Source: Toxoplasma gondii ME49 (Eukaryota > Apicomplexa > Conoidasida > Eucoccidiorida > Sarcocystidae). From it: a stretch of 64,000 nucleotides of DNA. The DNA lies in the NCBI RefSeq assembly GCF_000006565.2, contig NC_031470.1, positions 436,954 to 500,953 of the forward strand, in the 5' to 3' direction. The stretch's first letter is position 1. Every line of letters starts with the position of its first letter. The notes beneath the pieces are model-generated. The model was not told the DNA's origin. It searched no databases and saw only the letters and a program-made list of their open reading frames with translations. Below, piece by piece: positions 12,930 to 25,600 of the stretch. The translations under genes were made by a program, and so were the position numbers.

Positions 12930-14438
12930 TGGATGAGACTGTTCTCTAGAAGTAACGAGTTAACAGCGGGAGGGTTGACACCGACGGGAGCGGGGGAAGG
13001 AAATAAGCTTTGCGGAATCCAGTAACAGCGGACACAGCGGCAGATTGAATGAGGAGGATATTTGGAGGCTTCTTTCGAAAAGAGGTGCACGGGATTCAAG
13101 CATGCTCGCCTCATCAAATGAAATAACCTTGAAGAGTTCACCGCGTCGTGGGTCAACGGGACCTTGTGACAGATATCGTGTTCCACGAGAGTGTCGAAGC
13201 GGCTGAAAACACCGCTACTATGCTATTTTTCTCTTGGCGACGCAGCATACGAACTGGACTTGACTGTGAGTCGCCAAGTGCTCGACTTGCCTGTCGATAT
13301 GTCGCCCGTTTGCGGGGGATCAGCGAATCCTCTCATGCCCTTACCTACAGAACCGGTCATGACTACAGCGTGCGAGAGAGCTCTTACCCCAGACATTACG
13401 ATTCTAGATCGGCTGCTACGCAATATCAAACCTAGTAGTCCCAAATAAACTGCGTTAAATAGTGCAGGGTTGAGCTGTGGGTTTCCACGCGCAACGAAGA
13501 GCACCGGAGTGGATCCCCAGGAAACTTCTGTACGCGCATTATGTATGCAGAAAAAAAGCCTGCGCCGTCCTTTCTCGTGCAGGTTCGTCAGGAAGCGAAT
13601 GCATCCAGTGTTTGGAATAGTGTTAAGCTGCCGGCGGACAGCTCTTGAACACGTTCGCGCTTTGCGGCACACTGATGAAATTGAAAATGCAGCTTGATCG
13701 GAGTGAATTTCGTCTACCTCAGGAGCGCATGACTGCAAATTTAGTGATTCGTCACCGCGAATTTCACGACCTGCAGTAACTGGTTTCCCGGTGTCCTCGC
13801 TAGCGTCGCCAATACACACTGGGGGCTGCATGCGATCTTAGAAGAACCAGTTCGACGGGGAAGAAGCAGACATGCTCGGCAGCATTTACAAAGCTCACAG
13901 CCATTCCTAGGGCTTCATCCTCTGTTCCCACTTTACTCTGTTTTAAACGTTGTATGTGAAGCAGCTTACAATCGTAAAGTCTTTCCTTTTTCAGTGGTGA
14001 ACCGACAGTAGATGCAGACGTGCGTCACATGCAACGTTTCAGCCGCACACTCAATTTGGGTCCCCCTCCACGCAGATGTTGCTTTTTTTTATTCCACTCG
14101 CGCAGATTTTGCCTCTGCCATTCGTTTTCAATATCATCGCAGCGTCACTTCCGCGCGAAGATGGCCGTGGATGACCTGCAGTTCCCCTCTGAATCTTCAT
14201 CACGCTAAGCCGACGGCAAGCCTCGCGTGTTCTCTACTTTGCCGGTCTCGAGTGTGCCTAGAGTGAGAATCGGCAGCGGTGGCTGCCTTTTCCACCTGAG
14301 GAAATATCAAAAAGCGACACTAAATATCGCGGGGTTCAAGAGGAATCGGAGAGCGTCCCCTGTACTCTCGACAATCGATTAAGGCGGCACGCTTTCTCGT
14401 GGTCAGCGCGGTTTCCCGAATCTTACGTTTTTAGAGAG
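12930..14438. promoter_or_regulatory. Divergent intergenic region (Dpy-30 protein / uL1)
   Basis: About 1.5 kb between two oppositely facing start codons, so it should hold both 5' UTRs and promoters. It contains GCATGC at 13100-13105 and TGCATGC at 13827-13833. A 202-codon minus-strand frame at 13223-13831 shows no known domain and is not called. No TATA-like element stands out, as is usual in this group. Confidence 0.5.
13827..13833. promoter_or_regulatory. TGCATGC element
   Basis: TGCATGC lies 606 bases upstream of the uL1 start and about 900 upstream of the Dpy-30 gene start. This motif is over-represented upstream of apicomplexan genes, and TGCATGCA is bound by a Plasmodium AP2-domain factor (PF14_0633). 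Function here is inference. Confidence 0.35.
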
Positions 14439-17400
14439 ATGTTGTCCATTTGGAGAAGTTTTCCTGGAAGCGTCCAGGGCGGCGAACTCGCGAGTTTCTC
14501 TACTCGCAGCCGTGAGGTGATGTGGGCGCTGCACCAGCGACTCTCCACAGAAAAAAGACGAGCGCCTGCGTCTCCGTCCCTTGAGCTTTTCCCCCGAGAC
14601 TCCGCAGCTCTTGAGTTTCAGTCACCTGGCTCAAGCCGAGCCCCCAATGCACAGAATCAATGCATGCAGTCTCCTCTTCACCAGCAACTTCCGTGTGCCA
14701 CATCTCCAGGTCCTTGCTCTTCTTTAACCGCCGACAGAGACGGCGGCACTCGTGGCGCCTGGGTAGGTAGTAGGTTAAGCGAGACGAAGGGCCGCGGCTC
14801 CGGACGACGCTGTCTGGAGTTTTCTGCGACACAGGGTCTCTTTTCGAGGTCTCTTCAGGAGACACATGCAAGCGAAGATGTGTTGAGCGAGAGGAACTGG
14901 TCTGTGAAGGCAGCACGGTGTCCCTTCCGTGGCTGGACCCCCGGAGCGTCGACCTCCCCGCAAACTATGACTGAGAGGCGCAGGTCTCCCGAGGCCGCTA
15001 CGCCTGCTTCTCCATTCGAGAAGGCGAGGATGTTCTCTTCGCTCGTCCTCGGCGCGGTCGCCTCCTCTCCTTCCTCGGAGGGAGCCGCATGCATGTCCCC
15101 GTTCTCGCCGTCCTCGGCTTTCGCGGCTTCTACTAAACGAGGAAAACGGTATATTCCTTTTCGGACTCCACGAAACCCCAAGAGCAAGCACATCCTCGCC
15201 ACCCCGCCTCCACTCTTTGCCGCGACCGCGCTGGACGCGGCGTCGCTGTCACTGCCCGCGGACGCACATTTGACCGCCGACGACTCAGGCTCTTTACAAT
15301 GCCTCCAACTCTCCCCCTTCCACGCGGTCCGCGTTTTCCAGGCGTTTCTGCCGCTTGCGCCGAAGCGCCTCGCCGACAGCGAATATCCGCGTTTCCTCGG
15401 GGACACGGAACCGCTCTTCTCCGCCACAAAGACGGATGACACGCTGCAGAAAGACGAACAAGCGGAGGCGCCGATGTCGCCCGCGCCTGCTTTCGGCGAC
15501 GAGGCGCTCGTCTACCTCACGCTGAACGTAGCTGCGGATCTGAAGCGCGAATCGGTTCGTGGTGTATGTACACTCCAACACGGCGTCGGCAGCAACGTGC
15601 GACTGGCCGTCTTCTGCCCCGACGAAGAAGTAAGAGCCGTAGTCTGTACGAAATACAAAAGAATACTTAGGCCTTCATTCGTATCTATCTATCCATATCT
15701 GTCCATATTTCTCTGTGTGTCTATCTATATCTATGTATCTTTGCGCCAAAACAAAATCAGGTGTGAACAGGACAGAGGTTGTACTGAGACGCTCGGCGAT
15801 TCAGGAGTTGTCCTCGACTCACTTACGCTTCTTCGATTCAGCACTCAACGTGAAAACAAGACTGCGCGCGGAGGCCATGCAGCTTAGAGTGGGTAAACCC
15901 GTAATGCCCAGTTTTCGAGGGAATATAAAAACTCTCCAAAATCGTTTGCTGCTTTGTGTTAATCCACGTGGGGTGGCGGTGTGGCCGGGACAGTCGTAGC
16001 TTGCTGTGCTGTCATGGAGCCAGGGAGTGTGGTGTGAAGGAGCAGGGGACAGACGTTGTGTAATGACACTCGGTGGAAGCTCTTTCGATTCCATGAACAA
16101 AGGGCCATACTGAATTATCCTTGCTGGACCCACTCTGTAGTTGGTAATGCACTGATGGAACTCTCGTCCATCGGAAGCAGGCACAGGGAATGCACAAAAC
16201 GCTACGTCTTCCGTGGCTCCCGACTCCCGTTTTTTAATGCCCCCTTCAGCATCTTGGCACCTGTACGTCGATGCGCCTTCCAACAGTGACACTGAGACAC
16301 GATGCCACCGTCTTTGTAGCTGCTCTGGCTGGCCCAACTTTTTGAGAACCAACTTGCGTTTTGCTGTCGCTGAAAAGTAAATAGAAGATCTGTAAAACTA
16401 TTGTAATACAACCGACAAAAGGCAAGGTAAAATGTAATACAAAGAATCGTTTTAATGTCTCTGTTTATTCGATTTGAGTTATCCAATTCTGGTTCGCGGA
16501 CCCTACTTTAAGTTGGATGAGGGAGAGACGGCTGGATAAGCCCCTGCGATTCAGAAGTCTTTATTGCAAATCGAATAAATAAAAACATTGCATGTCTAGG
16601 ATGAGGAGTTGAAGCCGCCGCACTGCCACGACAATGTCGTTCTCCGCCTCCCACCTGCTTTCAACGGGTTCTGTTTCCGGAGACCCGTGCGGCCTCGGAG
16701 CCCTACAACACGATGGCCGGTCGCTGAAGTCAAGAGTTTCGGTCTCTACGTCAAAACACTGTGAAATACCGCCGACGTCGCATCATGCTGTAATCCAGTC
16801 ATTTTTGCTTCTGGTCCACATGTGGCGAGACCTGTTCATTGCTTACTCCGATTTTCGTCGCAACATCGTACAGTTTTTCTCTGGACTGCTGGACATTTCT
16901 TCTCCAGGCTCCCGCCATGCTGGCTCTTGGAGCAGACTACGCTGGCGTGGATGCTCTGCTGCCTCGGATTGCCAAAGGGTGAGTTGCTGTCTGCAGAATC
17001 TTGTCGAGAGTCTCTCCAACTCTGCACGTCTGCCCAGCTTCAAGGAGAATGCTGGGAACCCGCAGGCGGCGTCCGAAAAACAGAGGGTGCAGAAAGCGAC
17101 TGGGCGCGAGTCAGAGAGAGAGAGACAGCCGTTAATGCGATCGGTGACAGCAATCCGTCTATTTCCCGCATAGAACAGTCACGCTTAGAACCGAATCGAC
17201 CTGGAAAACCACTGTTGTAGGATGTTGAGTCCACATCGCTTCTAGGTGTCGCAGGACCCCAGTGAGGTGGCGGTGTCCAGCAATTATTTTTTCCTGACTC
17301 ATTCGTGTCAGCGCATCTCAGGGCACCCTCCCTTCGTGTGAGGGGTCGCTTGCAATCTAAGACTCTGGTCCACTTTTCTCTAAGTCTCTACTCGACTTTT

Positions 17401-20400
17401 TTCTGTTAAAGGACGTGCAGAGACCTGCCGGAGGGTCCAACACACGGAGGGGAATAGACAGGGGAAGGAAGCGGACGAATGCTGCTCTCTGTCGCTTTTT
17501 TTTTCGCACAAAAACAAAAGCGTTTTGTGCGCCTACGAGCACAGGCAATGTCGGTGTGCAACGGCGCCGCTTTTGTACTGATAGGAGACTTAGAAGCAAA
17601 TGGTGTCGACATGACTACTGGTCATCAATAACTGAAATTCACTGTCAAGATTGAGGGTTGCCAGTATGAGCGCTGCCATCTCTTAGCGTGTGCCGTGCCG
17701 CAGTGAACGTTTCAGTGAGCGGTAGAGGATGTGGTCGCTTTCCGGATAGAATAAAGAACAAGATGCCAATTCGTTTTTCCAGGAACCAGACTATCAGCGG
17801 GAAGGAGCGACCCCAGAAAATGTCATGACATTCGTACACCATGCGTGCAGATGCGGTGTTTCTGACGAACCGGCTGCCTGTTGTGAGAAGTGTGGGTGTG
17901 GTGGTTCCACCAAACTGCAAGCCGTTTACAAGAAGATGCATCCACTCAAGTCTGATTCACTCCTGGCATGCGTCCTTGAGCTGTACGGACGGACGGCAAG
18001 TGTACGCGTGGGAAGCTCATTCGAGTGGAGTCTTTGTGAGCATGGCGACGAAGGCAGTTGCTATTGTTGATCTAACATCGACACGTAGGGGGCAGGTGGA
18101 CATTTCAAGGAAAAAGAGCTCTTGTTACGAACTCCGCGAGTCGCGTGACAGTATCCCTCGCACTCAACTGGATTTCTTCAGCTTCCTGCACAAGTCATGT
18201 GCGGCTCTTCCTTTTTCTGCCGTCTCCTCCAGATGGGTGGGCTTCGACAAGACATTGGCAGTTGCAAGCGTCATGCCAAAACTCCTCAAGGTCGCGCGAG
18301 TGCTCGGACCGCGGAAACTGATGCCTTCTCCCAAGTCCGGTGAGTTTCGAAACAGCGGCTTCTCAGCTTCTTCACGTGCGCACGCGTACTCGAGAACTCC
18401 GCTCCCTTCTCTGCATGCGTGTCTCAACACCGTCCTCTGTGTCACCATCAGCACCCATCTCTCTCTTCGGCTTTTTCAGCTCGTTGCTTTTGGACCTTTG
18501 CTTTGGAGACTCGACAGAAGCGCCGCACACCTGACGCCGACCCAGAAGGCCGATCTACGTCTCGAGCCATTCCTTCACATATATATATATATATATGTAT
18601 ATACATACATACATTTGCGTATGCTTGCATATGTGCGGGAAGGCGGTTTTCGCGCGTGAGGCGTCGCTGCGTGCCTTCTTGTTTTTGCAGCCGTCGCATG
18701 CGTCGCGGCTCGCGAGCTGCGGACGTCTGGCGGTCGGCCGAGACAGCGATTTTGTGAATCTTTCCTTGCGCTCAGGCACCGTCGTCACGAATCTTTCTGA
18801 GGCTGTTCGAGCCGTGAAGCGAGGCGAGACCGTCGAGTTCCGCGCTGAAGGCGACTCTGGCGAGGTGCGAATCGTCGTGGGGAGACAAGACTTCGAGGCC
18901 TCTCAGCTCCTTGAAAACATCAAATGCGTCGTCAAAGAGGTGCGTCGGCGTCAGAAGCCGAAGGGAAGCTTCTAACACAGGGCGAAGGATCTGGAAAAAG
19001 ATCTGGCGTCCGGACAAATGACGCACGACACGAGGAACAGAGCTACACCGCAAAAGTAGTTCACTGAAAGTAGAAACTGTTGCAACAGAGGACGATGTGG
19101 AACACCGCGCAGGGCGTCTTCGCCCGCTCTTCAGGCCTTGCGCTTCAGCATCCCGCGACGTCGATGTTCTTCCACCTGGGTGATGCTCTACAAGTGGAAG
19201 TGCCGCAGTTCAGCATCCTACGACATTAACGTTATACGACATCGCCGACATGCTCCAGGCGGATCATGTGGACCATTGGCACCACCTGTATTAACAGCGA
19301 GAGAAACCTCCCCAAATGGTCCAAGGGAGCTTCTGGGCAAGACGCCCGTCGAGGGAAGGGAAGCGTTTCCTCTGTCGCTTGTGTTTAAGGCAGTCGAATT
19401 TCAGCGTACCGTCGCCGACACAGAGATTGAAGGAGAGACAGAGAGGAGACGGATTTCGATGGAAGCACCTGGCAAAATACATCAGCGACTGTGTATCCAC
19501 GTAAAATATGCTTTTATGTAAATCGTTAAAAAATGACAACGGTCGCCCGAAGTTGACTCATGGATACTCTGAGTGTTCTGCACATTGGAGAAATGCACAA
19601 AGAAGAAGAGAAAAGAGAGCAACGAAAAGAACTGAGAAAACAACTGGGAAGGGAGGGTTCGGGGACTAAGCATCGATGGAGGCGTCCAGGGCATCACGCG
19701 GGAGCAACGCAGCCACACTTGCTCTTTTTCTTCATTGTTGTGCCTCTCGTCGTCTTTCTGTCAGCCTGTCGTTCTGCCATATTCTTCGAGTTCTGCTTCT
19801 TAAACGCCCTCTGCTTCCCATTTAGATATTTGCATATGTGTACAGGTACATTTATGTGTATTTGTATATTTATGTACATTTGTATGTGTCCTTCTATACA
19901 TTTCTGTAGACATTTACATGCAGTTTTTATATGATCGTGTACATATTTATGCATACTTGCATATATTCATATATATATATATATATGCATATATGCTTAG
20001 ATGCATGTATATCTATTTGCGTATATATCTGTATATGCATATATATTTGGGCCCCAATGGGTTTCTACATATTTGTATATATATATATATATGACCTTCG
20101 GTGAATTTATATGTCTTTGCATGTCTTCATCTACGCGGCCTGCACTGCCCGTTTCCAGGTGCTGAAGGCGCGGCCGCGGTCGAGTGGAGCCCGGCAGGAC
20201 GAAGCCACTCAGGCGTTCGCTCGTTCCTTTGTCTGGCCGCCGCTTCACTTTGTTGAAAGGCGCCGGCGCCTCCTTATGGAGAAGAATCTTTTGCCGGCAA
20301 TACCTGGTAAGGAAGCGCCTTTTTCCAGCGTTAATTTGGAGCAGATCTCTTTCTTCTCGCGACTAACGGTAGCACCAGTCGAAGGGTGTGGCCATCGAAT

Positions 20401-21066
20401 AGTTCTTCTGAAACTCCAGGCCTTTCACTTTCGTCGTTTAGGCTTCACAGTGCCGTTTACCATTCATCCGAAGGGTCGTCTTCCTCTTGTTTGGTCGCGC
20501 ACCGTTCCTCTCTCTCTCTTCTCGTTCTCCTCTCGACCTCTGAACCTCCTCCGGTTTGCGATGGTTTCGCTCCTCGTCCTCTGCCGCTCTGGTGCGCTGT
20601 CGTCGGCGGCCTTCTTTCTTTGATCCGTTTTTCGAGTCGCGGTTGTCACTTCGACACGGTCTCTCGGCGAGCACAAGCAACCGAAGGCCATTCACTTCCT
20701 CTCTGTTGCAGCCCCCAAGGAGCTCTCCATTTGTAGAGTTTCTCCTGAGACGATGAGCCATTGACTCTGTGGGGCTGCACCCGCATGGTCCTGAGAAAGC
20801 AAGCTGCCGTCGCCTACGCGCACTGTTCGCCTCAAAAGTGTCTCCGAACTTTCTCCTGTCTGCAAAGTGTCTCCTGTCTCCAAACTGCCTGCTGAGTCGG
20901 AACCGTCTCCTGTCACCGTTCAGAGCTGGCGGGAGGGCGCGCGCGGCAACAAACTACGAACGCCGACGCGTTCATCGTGGCGGGATCTCTCTGGGCGCAA
21001 GGAACGCCTGCGATTCAAATGGATCCTGCGCAGCTGCTGCCGTCGTCTGTCGGTTACTACCGTTGA
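14439..21066 (+). CDS. Organellar ribosomal protein uL1, six exons (607 aa)
   Basis: Large-subunit protein L1, which forms the mobile stalk that helps release E-site tRNA. Proposed exons: 14439-15629, 16908-16978, 18233-18339, 18776-18939, 20159-20306 and 20924-21066. All junctions are GT-AG and the phases agree. Exon 1 carries a roughly 330-residue N-terminal extension rich in Ser, Pro and Arg, then the first L1 strand (DEALVYLTLN, near residue 354) and the VRG...GVGSNVRLAVF core. Exon 2 gives ALGADYAGVDALLPRI. Exon 3 gives the most diagnostic block, VARVLGPRKLMPSPKSG. Exon 4 gives the GTVV...AVRAVKRGETVEFRAE segment and the ENIKCVV helix. Exon 6 ends in the usual C-terminal strand (FIVAGSLWAQGTPAIQMD). 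The bacterial-type layout and the extension point to the mitochondrion or apicoplast, not the cytosolic uL1. I cannot decide between the two organelles. Bacterial L1 is about 230 residues, so the extension is long even for a targeted protein. Confidence 0.85.
18578..18617. repeat. (AT)n/(CATA)n microsatellite in uL1 intron 3
   Basis: A run of AT dinucleotides followed by TATACATACATACAT, within the intron between uL1 exons 3 and 4 and about 160 bases before the acceptor. Probably length-polymorphic. Confidence 0.8.
19817..20112. repeat. AT-rich microsatellite block in uL1 intron 4
   Basis: About 300 bases of degenerate TATATG/TACATTTATG repeats with two clean (AT)n runs, near 19970-19988 and 20077-20092. 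It ends about 45 bases before the exon 5 acceptor. Within an intron, no coding role. Confidence 0.75.
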
Positions 21067-22688
21067 ACTTGGAGAAAGGAACTCGTTTTCACGGAGGACG
21101 GAATCTCAATTCTCTTTTTCGCCTGCCTCACAGACAGGCAGCACTGGGGACCGACCCGCCCCTCGCGAGTCACCGTTTTCTTTCTTCTCGCCAGCACTAC
21201 TGGCACATGGAAAGTGCTTATAGTTCCAGTTTCAGACACGTATAAATGCTTACACATGCAAGCATATACAAATGTATACATACATATATATTTATATAGA
21301 CAATAATATTCATGTAGTTATTAGTTTTTATATGTATACATTTACCTATAGGTGTGATGGCATGTGAGCATCGTGGCTCGTGTGTCGGCGTCTTCAGAGA
21401 CAGCCTTTGTTAGTTTGGGCGGCATGCGATGGGCTGTTTGCACTCAACGCTCTATCTTCTGTCTGCGTTCCACTAATTCATCTCACTCTTTGGTCGAACT
21501 TTCTTTTCCTCACTCTTGGATCAGATTTCTTTATTTCACTCTGCGGCTGAGATTTCTTCTTGTCACTCTGCGTGGTAGACGAGCACGGCAAACGTGGAGG
21601 GCAGAGCCGTCCAGTCGAGCACCGCGGTTCTCAACAGCGCGTGGAGAACTCTCCTCTGAAGACTAGACACGAACTGCATGTGGAAAATACCCTTTCTTTT
21701 GTTGAAACTGGACGCAAATCTACTGCTGACAAGAGGCCTTCAGTGAACTAACAGGAGTCTAGTCCGACAGTCGTGAACGGTGATACACCTAAACTCTGTT
21801 CCCTCGTTCTTCTTTTCTTCTCTGTTGTCTCTTTGAGCTCTTCACCACCGCGGATCCACAGCGGGGAGAAGTTTTTGGACGCGACCCTGTTTTCGAGAGT
21901 GTATTCTCTTCTCGACCGACGGCCGGTCGGAGACACGCGAGAGAGAGTGACCAGGGAAAGTGGGTCTGATGTTTTCGGTTGCTCATGGCGAACCGAGCTA
22001 CTCCTGCACCATGGTGGTTTTTTTAGCACAAATTTCACCCTTTAATTCAAAGCGACGTGCAATTTAGAAAGAGCCACGTTGTGAAAGACTCATTCTTCCT
22101 CCTGAGACTTCGGAGACCTCTGTTCTCCCGTAAAACTCGAAAGAGCAGTGCTGTCCTCAATGGGAGGACGTCTCACAGAGGCTGCTTTCTCTCGCTGATG
22201 ACGCGAACGACAGACTCCAGTGGAGTGGTAAACAGTCGAAGGTGGAGGAAGCACAAGAACTTGACAGACTGCTCAATCTTAAGACTAAACGCATGCGAGG
22301 CCTCGGCGAGGAAGTCTCGCGGCGAAAATGTGTAATTGCGATCCAGCCCTGTCCATTGGAAATCGAAGAAACAGAAATGGCTTAAGCTGCCTTCTCACAG
22401 TTGACGACACATGCTAATTGCCTACCGTAAAATTCCGTGAATGGATCTGCTTTAAGGGAACTCGAGAGTTGGTTGAAGGAAACCTTGTCTAGGGATTTTT
22501 AAAAAGCGGAGCTGAACTCGTGGGTCACGAAAACGCAGAGCGAGAGGCGAAGAAGCGTTTACGCTTCTGCCGCCCCCACCACGAGGCGAAGAACCTTCAG
22601 TTCACGGTAGCTGCCTTCCAGACTTTTCGGAAGATGTATGCGTCCATCACCTCCCTCTGTTTCTAGTCTCGCTCTTCCCTCTCTTCTC
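21067..22688. other. Convergent intergenic region (uL1 / CtIP-like)
   Basis: About 1.6 kb between two stop codons, expected to hold both 3' UTRs. A degenerate AT/TACATA repeat block lies at about 21240-21345. No frame with family resemblance is visible. Confidence 0.55.
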
Positions 22689-25600
22689 CTAAGCTCTCTC
22701 TTCTCGCTCGGTCAAATCGCCGTTCGTCTCTCTCGACCGAACGGGGGAAGAGAAAGTGGTGAAGTCCCAGAATCCCTTCGGAGTGCTGGGCGGCGGAGCA
22801 AAGTATCTGTGCCTTGATGCGCCAAGCAGCTCTCGGTTAAGGGACGAACACACTTGCCATCGTCGTCCTTCACTGTTCTCTCCTTTTTGTTTCGCTTGCT
22901 CTCTCTTTCTGTCTTGGCGCGTCTCGTCCCTCCCGTCACTGTCTGCCGCCGTCGGCCTCCCCTCCCGATTTCGCCTCTCATCTTGCGCTTTCTTTCTCTC
23001 TCCTTTCCTCCCGAGTTCTCTTGGGCGCCTCTTCTCTCTGGGCAGAGCAGGCACAGGCGACAGCGAGCTTTCGGGAAGGTCCCCACGCCACCTGCATTCG
23101 CTTGTCTCCTGGGTTGTCTCCTTGCCGCCTCCTGCTTCTCCTTCGGCTGTCGCCTCGCCTCTGCCGACAGCCGAAGCATGCGAGCGAGGGCCGGACAGCC
23201 AGAAACGTGCACGAGAAGTTGAAGAAGAACTCGAGTCAGAAGTCACTGGAACAGAACTTCGACTCGCGTCCTGGCCAGAGACGCGTTTCCGGTCGCCAGC
23301 TGAGGAAGCAGCCTCACTCCACCTACCTGTCTCTCTACTTGTCTCTCTCTCGCTTCCTCTCACGGAAAGAAGAGATACGTCGGCAGAGAGAGACTCCTCC
23401 GGCTCTCCTTGCGAAGCTCCGAGATCTTTCGCGGAGTCCACACGAGACTCGGAGAAACCACGACACTCAGACATGACCGGAACATTTCCATGTCTTCTCT
23501 CCTGAACGAGACACAGTCTCCCGAGCTCTCTGCCGCTTCCTGCTCTCCCACTCGCCTTTCCGCTGTCGCCTTCCCCCCTCTCATCTTCCCGCGTTCTCCC
23601 CAAGAAATCTGGGCACTGCCCTTCTCCTTCTTCTTGCCCATTCCCTCCTCTGTCTCTTTCCTTTTCTTCTTTGTCTTCTTCCTTATTCTCTCCCCCTCTG
23701 GCCTTCGTTCGGCCGCTAACTTCTGCAGCAAGGTCTTCTTGCAGCATGGAGTAGAAGCGGGCACACTGTGAGCAGTCTGCCCCAGGCATTTGGAGTCGAA
23801 CTCTGCGTTCAGGCGCCAGCAAGCGAACTCTGGGGAGACTCTCCCACCTGCGCTGTCTCTCCCTCAGGGCGAGGAGAGCCGAGCTTCGGACTGCGCCTTT
23901 GCGTGAACATCCCCGCCGAGGCGCTGTCGCTGCAGACAACTCGCGCGGTTCGCACCTTCCGTCTCCACTCTTCCCCTTCGATCCGAGACTTCCTCTGCCT
24001 TCTCGGTCTTTTCGGTTGCCTCTGAGACCTTTGCTGTTTCGGAGCTCTCCATCCGGCGACGTCTTGTCGGAAGAAGCGACGTCAAACCGCGACCTCGAAA
24101 CGCGGAAAAAAGTCTCATCTTTTGCCGTCCTCTTGGGAGCAGCCCGCACTGACCAGAAACGGATGTCTCCGCCCAAACCCTCTATTTCGGCTGTTCTCTT
24201 TCTTTCCTGTTCCGCGACCGGACGTACACCAGGTGCCTCAGCGCCTGTGACGCTCTCGCCTCTCTGGTGAGGCGCAGGAAGAGTGGACTTCATCTGCCCG
24301 TCTTCGACTCTTTCTTCTTTCTCCAACTCTTCTTCTTCCACGAACTCTTCTCTGTCTCGCTCCGCTTCTCTTCCAAGACGGTGCTGCGGCCGGATTCTGG
24401 ACGAGACTCTGAACTGCCGATTCTCTTCCTCGAGGTGTCTGGTCACCTGCGGCTTCGCCGCGTCTTTCGGCTCGTCGGCATGCACCTCCTGAGCCACTGG
24501 ACGAATCCGGGCGTTTTCGTTTTCCGACTCGCGCGCTCCACCCCATTCTGTCGCTTTCTCCAGGGAGCTGAGGAAGGCTGCTGCGGCCGATTGTCCCCCT
24601 CGCGGTTCGCTTAGTTTTTCGACAAAAGAGAGACACTCGACTTCTCTCACTTCTCCAGTTCGCCCCCGGTGTCGACATAACGAGTTCTCTTTTCCAGCCT
24701 CGTCCGACTCGCTTCTCCTGCAACACGGAGCCCCAGATTTGCATGCGCGCTTCTTGGTTCTCTCCTCCATACCGCTCACCTTCCCCATTCCTCTGTCTTC
24801 TCCTCGCTCTTGGCCTTCTCGGTTCCTGTCTCTGGCAGCGTCACGTCCTTCTTCTCTTTTTCTTCGTTTCTCTTCGCAAATAGCGTTCCCGTCCGCTGAG
24901 CAAGACTCTCCTGCCCACCGGCAGTTTTCGCGAATTCCACCTGTTCGCTCGCAACCGCGAAGATCTCTGTCTCTCTTACTTCCCCTACTTTCTCGCTCTG
25001 CTTCGCCGTGCTCGCCACCTGCACTGGGCGCTTTGCACTCACGAGTGACAGACCGCCTTCTCTCGCAGAGGTCCTGCGACGTTCGCCGAGGGAGCCGAGG
25101 TTCCTGTCCTGCCGGCGAACGCGGATGCACTCCGTCGCTTCTCTCTCTCGGCACTGGGGATGCGTTGCGCAGCTGCTCTCCACGAGAGAAGAAAGAAGAA
25201 ACATGACTGCAAGGGGAAGGAGACGAGAGACGAGGAGACAGAGACACGGTACATGCGCCGTCGGCAGGCCGAGACGTTCTGCCTGGAGGGGCAGGAAGGT
25301 GGACTGCATGCGGCGTTTCCGTCTCTCTTCGCTTTGCCGTGTCTGGTCGACGCTGCTGCGCCCCGGAGGCATGCAACAAACTCGGTTTGAAAACGCATCT
25401 CCGTCTGTCCGACTCGCCTTCGCAAACTGCTTCGTTCTCCTTGTTCTCCTCACGAGTAGCTGCCGACGCATCTGCCTCCTTCGTCTGCAACGGGCTCACC
25501 TGACCAGATGGTTCGCGCATGCGTTGCGCCCCTTCTCCCTCGTCCCCACCGAAGGCTCCAGACTCTCCAAGACAGCCTTGGAAGGGATTGACAGATTTTC

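Noticed and set aside
13223..13831. 202-codon minus-strand frame upstream of the Dpy-30 gene
   Set aside because: No recognisable motif; it lies in the divergent promoter region and is more likely UTR or chance.
18755..18975. Reading uL1 exon 4 through to a stop at 18975
   Set aside because: The frame does continue to KPKGSF and a stop, but this omits the conserved L1 C-terminal strand, which is restored by splicing at 18940 to exons 5 and 6.
24776..25471. Long frames antisense to or overlapping the CtIP-like gene
   Set aside because: They mirror the Ser/Arg/Glu codons of the real frame and lack independent features; the conserved motifs are on the minus frame that runs 28094 to 22689.
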